A stretch of DNA of 64,000 nt from the NCBI GenBank assembly GCA_034428395.1, contig DAOUHX010000337.1:34009-98008 (forward strand), given 5' to 3'. The first letter of the stretch is position 1. Each line of letters starts with the position of its first letter. Both the position numbers and the translations under genes were made by a program. Of this stretch, positions 8,649-16,914 are shown in pieces. The stretch is from Bin5 sp034428395. GTDB taxonomy: Bacteria > Chloroflexota > Anaerolineae > Caldilineales > Caldilineaceae. The notes under the pieces are model-generated. The model did no database searches. It saw only the letters and a list, made by a program, of their open reading frames with translations, and was not told where the DNA came from.

Positions 8649-9458
8649 CTAAGAAGATGCCTGGGCGGCTTTCAGCAGCGCGGCGTCTTCCGGCGTGACG
8701 GTCAGTTCAGTGGGGAAGGCGAAGGCGTTTTTGTCGGCGAAGCGGGTGATGGCGTACTCGCCGTCGGGGTCGAGGGCAGCCAGAGGCGCCTTGGCGAGGG
8801 CCTGATCGTTTACATCGCCGATGCGGGCGGAGACGACCCAGCCCAGCAGGAGGCAGGCGTCGCGTTTAACCAGGTCGCGTGCGCGTAGGAGCGCCTCGTG
8901 CGTGAGTCCGGAGTGCCAAGTTGCCTCCAGGAGATTGCATTGGAAGTCGAGGCGATGCGGTTCGGCCTCAGCGAGCTCGGTGTAGAGGCGGATGGCCCTG
9001 TGCCAGCGACCGCCCATGCGATAGAGGGTGGCCAGCGCGGGGCGTGTGAGCATCAGGGGCCGTCTTTGGCGCAGGAGTGTGCGGGAGAGTCCTTGTCGGA
9101 TGGGGCGGTTGTAGGGGGCGTTTTCGAGCGCGAGGGTCCAGTAGCGCTGGGCGCGAGAGAGTTGTCCCTGGGCCTCGGCGTCGCGTGCGAGCACGGCCCA
9201 TGCGAGTTCGCTGCCGGGGTCGGCGCGGAGCAGACGGAGCGCCCAGTCGCGGCCTTCGTCCCAGCGGCGCAGGAGCCAGACGACCTGGAGAAAGCGAAAG
9301 TAGGTGGGCAGGTGGCGCGGCAGGTTTTTGAGGAGGACGCGGATCAGGGGCAAGGCTTCATCGGCGCGGTTGGCGGCCAGGCGGTTGTCGATCAGGTCGT
9401 TCCAGTGGGAGAGCTGGGTTCGTGTCCCAGATTTTTGGCTTGCAAACGCTGTAGCCAT
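8649..9458 (-). CDS. TPR-like repeat protein of unknown function
   Basis: 269 residues, no signal peptide, mostly alpha-helical, with degenerate tetratricopeptide pairs: ADEALPLIRVLLKNLPRHLP, RWDEGRDWALRLLRADPGSE and QLSRAQRYWTLALENAPYN are the best units. The C-terminal part (YAITRFADKNAFAFPTELT) is not repeat-like. It starts five bases after the stop of the methylmalonyl-CoA epimerase gene and ends the operon, so it is probably co-translated with it; a specific link to that pathway is not evident. The product is likely a cytoplasmic protein-interaction scaffold. Confidence 0.7.
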   Translation of the reverse strand: MATAFASQKSGTRTQLSHWNDLIDNRLAANRADEALPLIRVLLKNLPRHLPTYFRFLQVVWLLRRWDEGRDWALRLLRADPGSELAWAVLARDAEAQGQLSRAQRYWTLALENAPYNRPIRQGLSRTLLRQRRPLMLTRPALATLYRMGGRWHRAIRLYTELAEAEPHRLDFQCNLLEATWHSGLTHEALLRARDLVKRDACLLLGWVVSARIGDVNDQALAKAPLAALDPDGEYAITRFADKNAFAFPTELTVTPEDAALLKAAQASS

Positions 9459-9463
9459 GGGAG

Positions 9464-9880
9464 CTAACAGGCCTCATCTTTCTGCAGCAGTTCGATCATC
9501 ATGCCGTGTGCGGTCTGTGGATGGAGGAAGGCGACCAGGCCGTGGATGCCGGGACGGGGTACTTCGTCGATAAGGCGGAGGCCGCGGGCGCGCAGTTCTG
9601 CGAGCGCCATTTCGATGTCGTCGACTGCGAAGCAGACGTGGTGGGGGCCTTCGCCGCGGCGTGCGAGGAAGCGGGCGGTGCCGCTGTCGTCGCCGGTGGG
9701 TGAAAGGAGCTCAATCGTGCCGTGGCCGGCGTCGAGAAAGGCGATTTCGACGCCGTGGTCAGGGGCGTCGGTGCGCTCGAGCAGGCGGAAGCCGAGGAGG
9801 CCGCAGTAGGTGGCGAGCGCCGCATCTATGCTTTGGACGACGACGCCGACGTGGTCGAGTTGGGCGTGGGTGAGTTGCAA
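9464..9880 (-). CDS. mce: Methylmalonyl-CoA epimerase (VOC superfamily)
   Basis: 138 residues in two vicinal-oxygen-chelate halves. It interconverts (R)- and (S)-methylmalonyl-CoA, feeding the mutase encoded upstream in the same operon. Metal ligands can be placed at His10 (LDHVGVVV), Glu57 (GTIELLSP), His80/81 (GPHHVCFAV) and Glu130 (MMIELL). I choose TTG 9880, which has AAGGA five bases upstream and gives the normal N-terminus; the frame is open for another 100 codons, but that stretch lies inside the neighbouring DUF4276 gene. It is now separated from the mutase by the ATPase/DUF4276 pair. Confidence 0.9.
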   Translation of the reverse strand: MQLTHAQLDHVGVVVQSIDAALATYCGLLGFRLLERTDAPDHGVEIAFLDAGHGTIELLSPTGDDSGTARFLARRGEGPHHVCFAVDDIEMALAELRARGLRLIDEVPRPGIHGLVAFLHPQTAHGMMIELLQKDEAC

Positions 9881-9908
9881 TGGATTCCTTTTTGTCTGAT
9901 CTCTTGAT

Positions 9909-10634
9909 CTAATCTGGGACTGTCCAAGGGCCGGCCTTGTTGACGAAAGGGTTTGATTCCAGAAGTTCCAGCCAGTTTCGAAAATGCGGACATTCAGCTC
10001 GAATGGACTCAAGACCGATTTCCAGGACGCCCAATGTCCCCATAAGAGGCTTGCTATAGCCAAGAACCAACTCTTCGACACGCTTAGATGGCGCGGTTTG
10101 GGGTGAATCGTCGATCTCTTCAGGATTGCTGAAGCCGTCTCGAATTGCCTGAAACCGGGGGGCCAGACCAGGAAAGCCGATTCCACGACTGAAACGTACG
10201 CAATCGCTGAAGAGCATCGCCTCGAATTCGTGCATCATTACGTAAGGTATGAAACGATTGGCGTTGAAGTTGCTGCCCATTTGGTGACAGATGTCCGCAA
10301 AAAGGGCGTCCTCAACAGCTTTGGCTTTTTCGGTGTAAACTGCACTGGCCGCGGTCATGCGTCCAGGCCAGGCGCGTGGACCAGTGGGAGGAAGGCCATA
10401 GAAGTCGATCATCGTGCTTACTACGCATCCGGAGTCTTCCCTCAAGTGATTCACAATGTCTCTGCGGACCGCAGGCCAGGGCCTTATCCCCCCGCGTCGA
10501 TCGCGCTGGCGAGCGTTTCCAACGATCCGCGCGCTCACCACCGTGTAGCCTCTGGAATACAGATATGGCGCGAGCAGTTCGATGACGAAACTCTCTTCGG
10601 TTTGGCCCTCAACATGGAGCAGCAGCCTAGTCAC
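9909..10634 (-). CDS. DUF4276 family protein, partner of the AAA ATPase
   Basis: 241 residues. The N-terminal VEGQTEE (8-14) followed by an acidic strand end MIDFYGLP (Asp77) is the characteristic DUF4276 pattern and resembles a Toprim-like fold, with Glu9, Glu13/14 and Asp77 as candidate metal ligands. YVMMHEFEAMLFSD is a further family segment. GTG 10634 overlaps the stop of the ATPase gene (GTGA), so the two are translationally coupled. ATPase plus Toprim-like pairs are recurrent two-gene antiviral or abortive-infection modules; a nuclease effector role is therefore plausible but inferred. Confidence 0.8.
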   Translation of the reverse strand: MTRLLLHVEGQTEESFVIELLAPYLYSRGYTVVSARIVGNARQRDRRGGIRPWPAVRRDIVNHLREDSGCVVSTMIDFYGLPPTGPRAWPGRMTAASAVYTEKAKAVEDALFADICHQMGSNFNANRFIPYVMMHEFEAMLFSDCVRFSRGIGFPGLAPRFQAIRDGFSNPEEIDDSPQTAPSKRVEELVLGYSKPLMGTLGVLEIGLESIRAECPHFRNWLELLESNPFVNKAGPWTVPD

Positions 10635-11755
10635 TCATGGGCACCTCTGATGTCTTCTGCTCTGGGCCGGCCGCCGAGTTCGTTTTTCTCCCACAGTTGG
10701 CCGAGGCTGTAATCTCTCAGCCAGACTTTCAGCCTTTCGGCGTTCAGCTGTCGAAAATGACTTTGTCCAGCCGCGCGTTCTGCAACGATCACATCGTCTG
10801 GTTGGAAATGATCGAGCAGGATAGGGGACTGGGTTGAGAGAATGATCTGGGTATTCGCCGATACCTGTTTGACCAGCGAAGCAAACAGAGTGATGGCGTT
10901 TGGGTGCAATCCCAACTCCGGCTCATCAATGATGATAACGGAAGGACGCAAGGATTCAGGTTGAAGGAGCAAAGTAGTCAATGCAATAAAGCGCAGTGTA
11001 CCATCGGAAAACGCCGAAGCGTCAAAATAAGCGTCCGTTCCCTTATGCCGCCATTCCAGGCGGATCTTGAATTCGTTCAGGGAGAGAGGCTGGAGAACGA
11101 AATCATCAAGAAAAGGAGCAACTAGCTGCACCGTCCTTCGAATCAGGTTGTATTCAGTCTGATGTTTCACGCTCAGAAGGTACAGAAATGCGGCGAGGTT
11201 GGAAGCATTGGCGCGCAAGAAACGATTGTCATTCACGTCTACAGTTTTGCGAATTGGTGAAGAGGAACTGGTATCATGGAATTGATACGTCCGCCAACTG
11301 TTGAGGGACTGGCGGACTGACATGGCGTAGCGATGAATATTTGGCAAGCTGATACCGGCCTCTCCACCTTGGCCTACCAGCGGTTCCTCGTACGGCCTAG
11401 CATAGAAGAACTTTTCCCAATAATATGCTGTTTCCACGTAGGGCATGAGCCCATCATTATCGGTTGGAATCAACGTGAGCCGGTACTGATACCTCTGCTC
11501 TGACAAAGAGATGTAGAGGTGTAGCAACTTGGTTGACTTTGAACCGAAATGCAAGACATTGTTAGCCCCGCCAGCGCGAATCACGTACTCCTGAAGACGC
11601 CCCCGGCGGATCGCATGCAGGAAGGAGAAAGCACCGATTAGGTTCGATTTGCCTGACCCGTTGGGGCCAATCAGGACATTTATTGGACCCAGCTTCAGAT
11701 CTTGAACAGACGCGATGCTCTTGAAGCCCTCGATTGTGATGCTGTCCAGCACCAT
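10631..11755 (-). CDS. AAA family ATPase (RecF/ABC-ATPase-like, AAA_21 type)
   Basis: 374 residues. It opens with the SMC/RecF-type beginning SITIEGFKSI and Walker A GPNGSGKSN (30-38). FSDGTLRF (249-256) stands at the ABC signature, Walker B is SVIIIDEPELGLHP (272-285), and ILSTQSP (305-311) is the D/H-loop region typical of overcoming-lysogenisation-defect and related defence ATPases. A long middle insertion (about 85-220) would form the coiled-coil/lid. Its ATG follows the thioesterase stop without a gap (TGA-ATG), the GAGGAG before it serving as ribosome site. It is coupled to the DUF4276 gene. Likely sensor/regulator of a two-gene defence module. Confidence 0.88.
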   Translation of the reverse strand: MVLDSITIEGFKSIASVQDLKLGPINVLIGPNGSGKSNLIGAFSFLHAIRRGRLQEYVIRAGGANNVLHFGSKSTKLLHLYISLSEQRYQYRLTLIPTDNDGLMPYVETAYYWEKFFYARPYEEPLVGQGGEAGISLPNIHRYAMSVRQSLNSWRTYQFHDTSSSSPIRKTVDVNDNRFLRANASNLAAFLYLLSVKHQTEYNLIRRTVQLVAPFLDDFVLQPLSLNEFKIRLEWRHKGTDAYFDASAFSDGTLRFIALTTLLLQPESLRPSVIIIDEPELGLHPNAITLFASLVKQVSANTQIILSTQSPILLDHFQPDDVIVAERAAGQSHFRQLNAERLKVWLRDYSLGQLWEKNELGGRPRAEDIRGAHE

Positions 11756-12247
11756 TCACTCCTCGTCGGGATAGATGCGCCAGCCTGGCAGATCTACATT
11801 TTGGCCTGAGATGGCGCTGAGGGGCAACTTCAGGAACTTGCCTTCGGCTCGGACGGCGATTGTGCCGTCGGGGAGGCGGATCTCACCGCTGCCGGTGAAT
11901 ATGCGGCGGTTCTGGCTGAGAATGCGGCCGCGTGCGGTTACTTCGGTGTCGAGCGGGACCGGGCAGAGGAAACGGGTGGTCAACTCTGCTGTGACGCCCC
12001 ACCTTTCTACGTTGACGCCGGTGCCGTAGTGGACGGCGCGGGCGATGGTCTCGTCGAGCACGCCGGTGAGGACGCCGCCGTGTATGCGCCCCGGGTAGCC
12101 CTGATGAGCGGGCTGGCCGGAGAAACGGGCCAGGACTTCGGGTGAACCGTCGGCGGCGAGGGTCTCGTAGAAGCGGACCTGAACGCCGGCGACGTTTTTC
12201 AAACCGCAGACAAAGCAGAAGTCGCTATTGGGTTGTTTCTGCATCAT
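11756..12247 (-). CDS. PaaI-type hotdog thioesterase
   Basis: 163 residues, 4HBT hotdog fold. The segment QGYPGRIHGGVLTGVLDET carries the usual hotdog helix start (HGG) and the catalytic-region Asp/Glu. It likely hydrolyses an acyl-CoA or acyl-thioester. Cys11 and Cys14 form a FCFVCG motif at the N-terminus, seen in a subset of PaaI-like proteins. Its ATG overlaps the mutase stop (ATGA), so it is co-translated with mutA; a clean-up role for acyl-CoA intermediates of the propionyl/methylmalonyl route is a reasonable guess. Confidence 0.85.
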   Translation of the reverse strand: MMQKQPNSDFCFVCGLKNVAGVQVRFYETLAADGSPEVLARFSGQPAHQGYPGRIHGGVLTGVLDETIARAVHYGTGVNVERWGVTAELTTRFLCPVPLDTEVTARGRILSQNRRIFTGSGEIRLPDGTIAVRAEGKFLKLPLSAISGQNVDLPGWRIYPDEE

Positions 12248-13980
12248 ACCCAGCTGGCAGCCTGATACTCGCCGAAGACGGCGCGCAGGGCGTCGCAGAT
12301 TTCGCCGACAGTGACATCACTTTCGACCGCTTCGACAAAGAGCGGCATGAGCGGGTCACCGGCTGTGCGGGCCGCCTGCTCGATTCTTTGCAGAATGGCC
12401 TGCGCCTTCGCCTGATCACGGTCTGCGCGCAGTCTGGCGAGCGCGGCGACCTGCTGGTTCTGGACGAGTTCGTCGACGTGCAAGGTCTCTTCAGGGAGTG
12501 CGGCCCCGCCCTGGTAGCGATTGACGCCGACGACGGTTTGCGCGCCGCTCTCGATGTCGCGCAGAGCGGCATAGGCTGACTCTTGGATTTCCCTTTGGAT
12601 GAAGCCGTCGGTCACGGCCTGCAGTGCCCCGCCCATCTGGTCGATTCGTTTGATGTATTGGCAGGCCTGGCGCTCGATTTCGTTAGTGAGCCATTCGAGG
12701 TAGTAGCTGCCGCCAAGCGGGTCGACGACATCGGCGACGCCGCTTTCCCCTGCAAGTATCTGTTGGGTGCGGAGAGCGACTTCGACTGCCTTTTCGGTGG
12801 GCAGGGCGAGTGCCTCGTCCTTTGAGTTCGTATGGAGGCTTTGCGTGCCGCCCAGCACGGCGGCCAGTGCCTGGATAGTGACGCGCACGATGTTGTTGTC
12901 CGGCTGCTGGGTCGTCAACGTGCTGCCGCCGGTCTGGGTGTGGAAACGCAGCCGCCAGCTTCTGGGGTCGGCGGCGTGGAGTCGTTCGCGCATAAGCCTG
13001 GCCCAGAGGCGGCGGGCGGCGCGGAACTTTGCCACTTCTTCGAGAAAGTTGTTGTGGGCGTTGAAAAAGAAGCTGATTTGGGAGGCGAAGCGGTCGACGT
13101 CGAGCCCGGCTCTGACGGCCTGTTCGACGTACTCGATTCCGTTAGCGAGGGTGAAGGCGACCTCCTGGACGGCGGTGCTGCCGGCTTCACGGATGTGGTA
13201 GCCGCTGACGGAAATCGTGTTCCACCGGGGCACTTCGCGGGCGCAGTAGCGGAAGAGGTCGGTCATCAGGCGCATGGAGGGCTGCGGGGGGAAGATGTAG
13301 GTGCCGCGGGCGATGTACTCCTTGAGGATGTCGTTTTGGACGGTGCCGCGCAGCTTATCTGACGGGACGCCCTGCTCTTTGGCGACGGCGACCACCATAG
13401 CCAGCAGAATGGCGGCGGGGGCGTTGATTGTCATGCTGATGCTTACCTTGTCCAGGGGAATGTCCCGCAGGAGGGTGCGCATATCCTGCAAGCTGCTGAT
13501 GGAGACGCCTACTTTGCCGACCTCACCGAGAGCGAGTTCGTGATCGGCGTCGTGGCCGATCTGGGTGGGGAGGTCGAAGGCGACGGAGAGCCCGGTCTGT
13601 CCCTGTTGAAGGAGGTAGTGGTAGCGGCGGTTGCTCTCGTCGGCGGAGCCAAAGCCGGCGTACTGGCGCATGGTCCAGAGGCGGCTGCGGTACATATTCG
13701 GCTGCACGCCGCGGGTGAAAGGATACTCGCCGGGAAAGCCAAGCTGGCGCTGGTAATGGTTGTCACGTTCATCGCTGGCAGAGATGTCGGCTGGTGTATA
13801 GAGGGGCTGGACGGTGATGGACGGGCCGCTTGTGGTAAAGCGTTCCATGCGTTGCGGGATTTTTTTGAGGACCGGCGCCAATGTATTGTCCTGCCAGTTC
13901 TGTATGAGGGTTGCCAGTTTGGCGGATTGGACAGGTGCCGCGGGAGGGCCCGGCTGTGGTCCGCCTGAAGAGTGAGCCAT
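12244..13980 (-). CDS. mcmA1: Methylmalonyl-CoA mutase, large (substrate-binding) subunit
   Basis: 578 residues, the TIM-barrel part of the B12-dependent mutase that converts (R)-methylmalonyl-CoA to succinyl-CoA. Recognisable stretches: YPFTRGVQPNMYRSRLWTMRQYAGFG, GLSVAFDLPTQIGHDAD (both outlined) and RFHTQTGGSTLTTQQPDNN. There is no C-terminal cobalamin-binding domain (no DxHxxG), so a separate small subunit must be encoded elsewhere; this split form is common in archaea and many bacteria. It heads the operon mcmA1, thioesterase, ATPase, DUF4276, mce, TPR. Confidence 0.93.
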   Translation of the reverse strand: MAHSSGGPQPGPPAAPVQSAKLATLIQNWQDNTLAPVLKKIPQRMERFTTSGPSITVQPLYTPADISASDERDNHYQRQLGFPGEYPFTRGVQPNMYRSRLWTMRQYAGFGSADESNRRYHYLLQQGQTGLSVAFDLPTQIGHDADHELALGEVGKVGVSISSLQDMRTLLRDIPLDKVSISMTINAPAAILLAMVVAVAKEQGVPSDKLRGTVQNDILKEYIARGTYIFPPQPSMRLMTDLFRYCAREVPRWNTISVSGYHIREAGSTAVQEVAFTLANGIEYVEQAVRAGLDVDRFASQISFFFNAHNNFLEEVAKFRAARRLWARLMRERLHAADPRSWRLRFHTQTGGSTLTTQQPDNNIVRVTIQALAAVLGGTQSLHTNSKDEALALPTEKAVEVALRTQQILAGESGVADVVDPLGGSYYLEWLTNEIERQACQYIKRIDQMGGALQAVTDGFIQREIQESAYAALRDIESGAQTVVGVNRYQGGAALPEETLHVDELVQNQQVAALARLRADRDQAKAQAILQRIEQAARTAGDPLMPLFVEAVESDVTVGEICDALRAVFGEYQAASWV

Positions 13981-14015
13981 TTCGATGCACCTTTGCGGCG
14001 TGCGCCGCCGGACTG

Positions 14016-14639
14016 TCAGATTTCGAGCCGCCCGGCCAGCGCGTTGCTCAGTGTCAATTCGTCTGCGTATTCGAGGTCGCCGCCGGTAGGCAAGCCACGT
14101 GCGAGGCGGGTCACGCGCACACCGAGCGGTTTGACAAGCCTGGCAATGTACATTGCGGTCGCCTCTCCTTCCAAATTGGGGTTGGTTGCTACGAGCAGTT
14201 CTGCGGGGAGCGCGTCGTCTGGGAAACCGCTCGTATGATTGGGGTGCAGGCGCCGGAGTAGTTCATCGAGCTTCAGGTCATCCGGGCCGATGCCCTCCAC
14301 GGGAGAGATTGCGCCGTGCAGGACGTGGTAGAGGCCGCGATAGGCGCCGGTACGCTCGATGGCCTGCACGTCGAGCGGCTCCTCGACGACACAGATTATG
14401 GAATGATCGCGCTGGTGGTTCTCGCAGATGGCGCAGGGATCGCGGTCGGCGATATTGTGGCAGATAGCGCAGAAGAGGGTATTGGATTTCAGCTCCTGCA
14501 GCGCGGTCGCGAGGGTCTGGGCGATTTCGTCGTCGCTGCGGAGGAGAAAGTAGGCCAGGCGGGAGGCTGACTTGGGTCCGATGCCGGGCAGGCGGCTGAA
14601 GGCGTCGATCAGGTTGGTGACCGGCTGTGCGAGGGTCAT
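14016..14639 (-). CDS. recR: Recombination protein RecR
   Basis: 207 residues. Helix-hairpin-helix SRLPGIGPKSASRLAYFLL near the N-terminus, a Cys4 zinc finger (C57, C60, C69, C72), then a Toprim domain (ICVVEEPLDVQAIE) and the conserved ELLVATNPNLEGEATAMYIA in outline. With RecF/RecO it loads RecA at single-strand gaps. It is the third gene of dnaX-ybaB-recR, an arrangement conserved across bacteria, with only nine bases between ybaB stop and recR start. Confidence 0.97.
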   Translation of the reverse strand: MTLAQPVTNLIDAFSRLPGIGPKSASRLAYFLLRSDDEIAQTLATALQELKSNTLFCAICHNIADRDPCAICENHQRDHSIICVVEEPLDVQAIERTGAYRGLYHVLHGAISPVEGIGPDDLKLDELLRRLHPNHTSGFPDDALPAELLVATNPNLEGEATAMYIARLVKPLGVRVTRLARGLPTGGDLEYADELTLSNALAGRLEI

Positions 14640-14648
14640 GGCGCGTTT

Positions 14649-15053
14649 CTACAGGCCCAAGCCGGGGATATTCAGGCCCGCGGTGAGACCCCCCATACGT
14701 TCTTCGGTCAACGTCTTGATCTTTTCTGCGGCGTCGTTGATGGCGGCGACGAGGAGGTCTTCGAGCATTTCGACATCATCCGGATCGACCACTTCCGGAT
14801 TGATGCGGAGCGCGTGCACGGTCTGATGGCCATCCATGTCGACCTCGACCATCCCGCCGCCGGCAGTGCCGGTAACGACCTCTTCGGCCAGCTCCTCCTG
14901 GGCCTTTTCCATGTCGCCCTGCATCTTGCGCATGCGTGCCGTAAGATCGCCTCCCAGGCCGCCGCCGAGGGAGCCGCCGGCTGGTGGGCCACCACCGCCG
15001 CCGAAGGGGTTGCCGCCGCTTCGGGTCCTACGGTTTCTTCTTTTCTTGGCCAT
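14649..15053 (-). CDS. ybaB: YbaB/EbfC nucleoid-associated protein
   Basis: 134 residues. The core from about residue 38 (LTARMRKMQGDMEKAQEELA) to the end is the usual small dimeric DNA-binding protein found between dnaX and recR. The N-terminus carries an unusual addition of about 35 residues: a basic stretch (KKRRNRRTR) followed by Gly/Pro-rich sequence, probably a flexible DNA-contacting tail. The start ATG 15053 is the only convenient one; an internal start would drop the tail. Confidence 0.92.
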   Translation of the reverse strand: MAKKRRNRRTRSGGNPFGGGGGPPAGGSLGGGLGGDLTARMRKMQGDMEKAQEELAEEVVTGTAGGGMVEVDMDGHQTVHALRINPEVVDPDDVEMLEDLLVAAINDAAEKIKTLTEERMGGLTAGLNIPGLGL

Positions 15054-15098
15054 AGTTTTCGCTCCGATTGAGGTTTGTGGCGTTCCGCGATGTTCAGG

Positions 15099-16769
15099 TC
15101 AATGACCGGCGCGGCTTTCGTTGACCTCTGCGCCCAATTCGGCGACGGCATATTCGATCAAGGGGTCCTTGCCGACGGCTTGTTCTTCTTCGAGAGCGGG
15201 CCCGGCAGCTGCACGAAGGTTTGCTCTGTCGCCGCTCTGACAGCTGATGGAGACCTTTTGACCCAGGAACTCTCCGAGAATGGCGGCGACGGCTTCCTTT
15301 GTCGCGGCTTCCGAAATCACGCCCTGAGCGAAGGTATTGTTGCCGAAGGCCAAGGCGACCGAGTCGGCGCCGATGGCGAGGTCCTTTATTGAGCGCAGTG
15401 AGGCCTGTTGTTTTGGTCCGCAGCGACTGCGAACGGTGGTCAGGAATTCGTCCCAGCGCGCCCGCAGCAGCCGCAAAGCGTCGGCGTTCAAAGAGCCGGT
15501 TGTGTCAGCGCCGGCAGCGGGCTTCGCGCTTGTCTGTGCGCTTGTCTGTGCGCCAGCCTGTGCGGATTGCTCGGGGCGGGATGGAGCGGCGACCGCCTGC
15601 GCAACGTTTTCGGATGGAGACAATTGCGGCTGAGGCTGCTCGCGAATTGCCGTTTGCGGTTGGGGCTGGGGGGATTGAAGCAGCTCCACAAGGGCGAGCT
15701 CCAAGGGCAACTGGGGCTGGTATTCTCCCTTGAGCTCGGCCATGGCCTGACTAAGGCGTTTAATGGCCCTAAGGGTCTGCGATGCGGGGATGCGTTTGGC
15801 CTGTTGCTGCAAGGTCTCCAGCGCCTCGGGCGGGCGGTCCTCCAAAAGGGCGCCGTCGCCGACCATCTGTACGTGCATGACGGCGCGCAGGTGTTCCACT
15901 ACCTGGCGGGCGAATTCGTGCAGGCTGGCCCCCTGCAGGAGCAGTTGATGGACCAGCTGCAGGCCGGCGGCGATGTCCTCTGACGCCAGGACGTCGACAA
16001 ATTCGGCGACGGTTGCGCTGGCGGCAGTGCCCAGCACTTGCTGCACCTGCTCGAGATTGATTTCCGGCTGTTTGCCATCCTTGTTGGCGCCTCCGTAGCT
16101 CGTCATCTGGTCCAGCAAACTGACTGCGTCGCGCATGCAGCCCTGGGCGCTGCGGGCGATGGCCTGGAGTGCGGCATGATCGACATTGCAGCCTTCGTGA
16201 GAGGCGATGTGGGAGAGGTGGGCGGTGATTTCGGCCACAGGGATGCGGCGAAAGTCGAAGCGCTGGCAACGGCTGAGGACGGTGGCGGGGATGCGGTGGG
16301 GCTCGGTGGTTGCCAGCACGAACCGGGCGTAAGGAGGGGGTTCTTCCAGCGTCTTTAGCAGTGCGTTGAATGCGCTGGAACTGAGCATATGCACTTCGTC
16401 GATGATGTAGACCTTGTAACGGGCTTCGCTGGGCTGGAAACCGACTTTTTCGCGCAGCTCGCGGATGTCGTCGACGCTGTTGTTGCTGGCGGCGTCGATT
16501 TCAATCAGGTCGAGCAGGCGGCCCTCATTGATGGCTGTACAGAGGCTGCAGTTGTTGCATGGGGGGGCATCCTCGTCCGTGCAGTTGAGCGCCTTGGCAA
16601 GGATACGGGCTGTGGAAGTCTTGCCGGTCCCACGAGGTCCGGCAAAAAGGTAGGCATGGGCGACTCGCTCTTCGCGCAGGGCGTTGAGGAGCGTATTGGT
16701 CACGTGCTCCTGCCCAACGACCTCTTCGAATGTTTGGCTGCGCCACTTGCGATACAGCGCTTGTGCCAT
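15099..16769 (-). CDS. dnaX: DNA polymerase III subunit tau/gamma
   Basis: 556 residues. Clamp-loader AAA+ module with Walker A GPRGTGKT (44-51), zinc-binding cysteines C63, C71, C74 and C77, Walker B IDEVHM (123-128) and sensor-1 LATTEP. A Gln/Pro/Ala-rich linker (about 372-450) leads to the C-terminal domain that contacts the polymerase in tau. I start at ATG 16769 (MAQALYRKWR, the standard opening); the frame is open further upstream without homology. I saw no A-rich slippery heptamer with a following stem that would make gamma by frameshifting. Divergent from the gene at 16915. Confidence 0.96.
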   Translation of the reverse strand: MAQALYRKWRSQTFEEVVGQEHVTNTLLNALREERVAHAYLFAGPRGTGKTSTARILAKALNCTDEDAPPCNNCSLCTAINEGRLLDLIEIDAASNNSVDDIRELREKVGFQPSEARYKVYIIDEVHMLSSSAFNALLKTLEEPPPYARFVLATTEPHRIPATVLSRCQRFDFRRIPVAEITAHLSHIASHEGCNVDHAALQAIARSAQGCMRDAVSLLDQMTSYGGANKDGKQPEINLEQVQQVLGTAASATVAEFVDVLASEDIAAGLQLVHQLLLQGASLHEFARQVVEHLRAVMHVQMVGDGALLEDRPPEALETLQQQAKRIPASQTLRAIKRLSQAMAELKGEYQPQLPLELALVELLQSPQPQPQTAIREQPQPQLSPSENVAQAVAAPSRPEQSAQAGAQTSAQTSAKPAAGADTTGSLNADALRLLRARWDEFLTTVRSRCGPKQQASLRSIKDLAIGADSVALAFGNNTFAQGVISEAATKEAVAAILGEFLGQKVSISCQSGDRANLRAAAGPALEEEQAVGKDPLIEYAVAELGAEVNESRAGH

Positions 16770-16898
16770 GCTCACCTGCTCCCGGCAATGTCGGTAGTGC
16801 AACTGGGTATTGGGCCGACCTCGAAGCCGTGCGGAGATTCCCAATCCAGTCTACCACCGGGCCAAGGCGGAGGCAAACGCAACCCTTTTTTCGGCTCG

Positions 16899-16907
16899 TG
16901 GTATACT
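16899..16907 (+). promoter_or_regulatory. Extended -10 promoter giving a leaderless transcript
   Basis: TG-G-TATACT with TATACT at 16902-16907, followed by exactly seven bases and ATG 16915. Transcription would begin at or next to the start codon, so the mRNA is predicted to be leaderless. No good -35 box is present. Confidence 0.55.
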
Positions 16908-16914
16908 TTGGCCA

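Noticed and set aside
15099..16769. Programmed frameshift in dnaX producing gamma
   Set aside because: No A-rich slippery heptamer followed by a stem was found in the C-terminal part of the gene.
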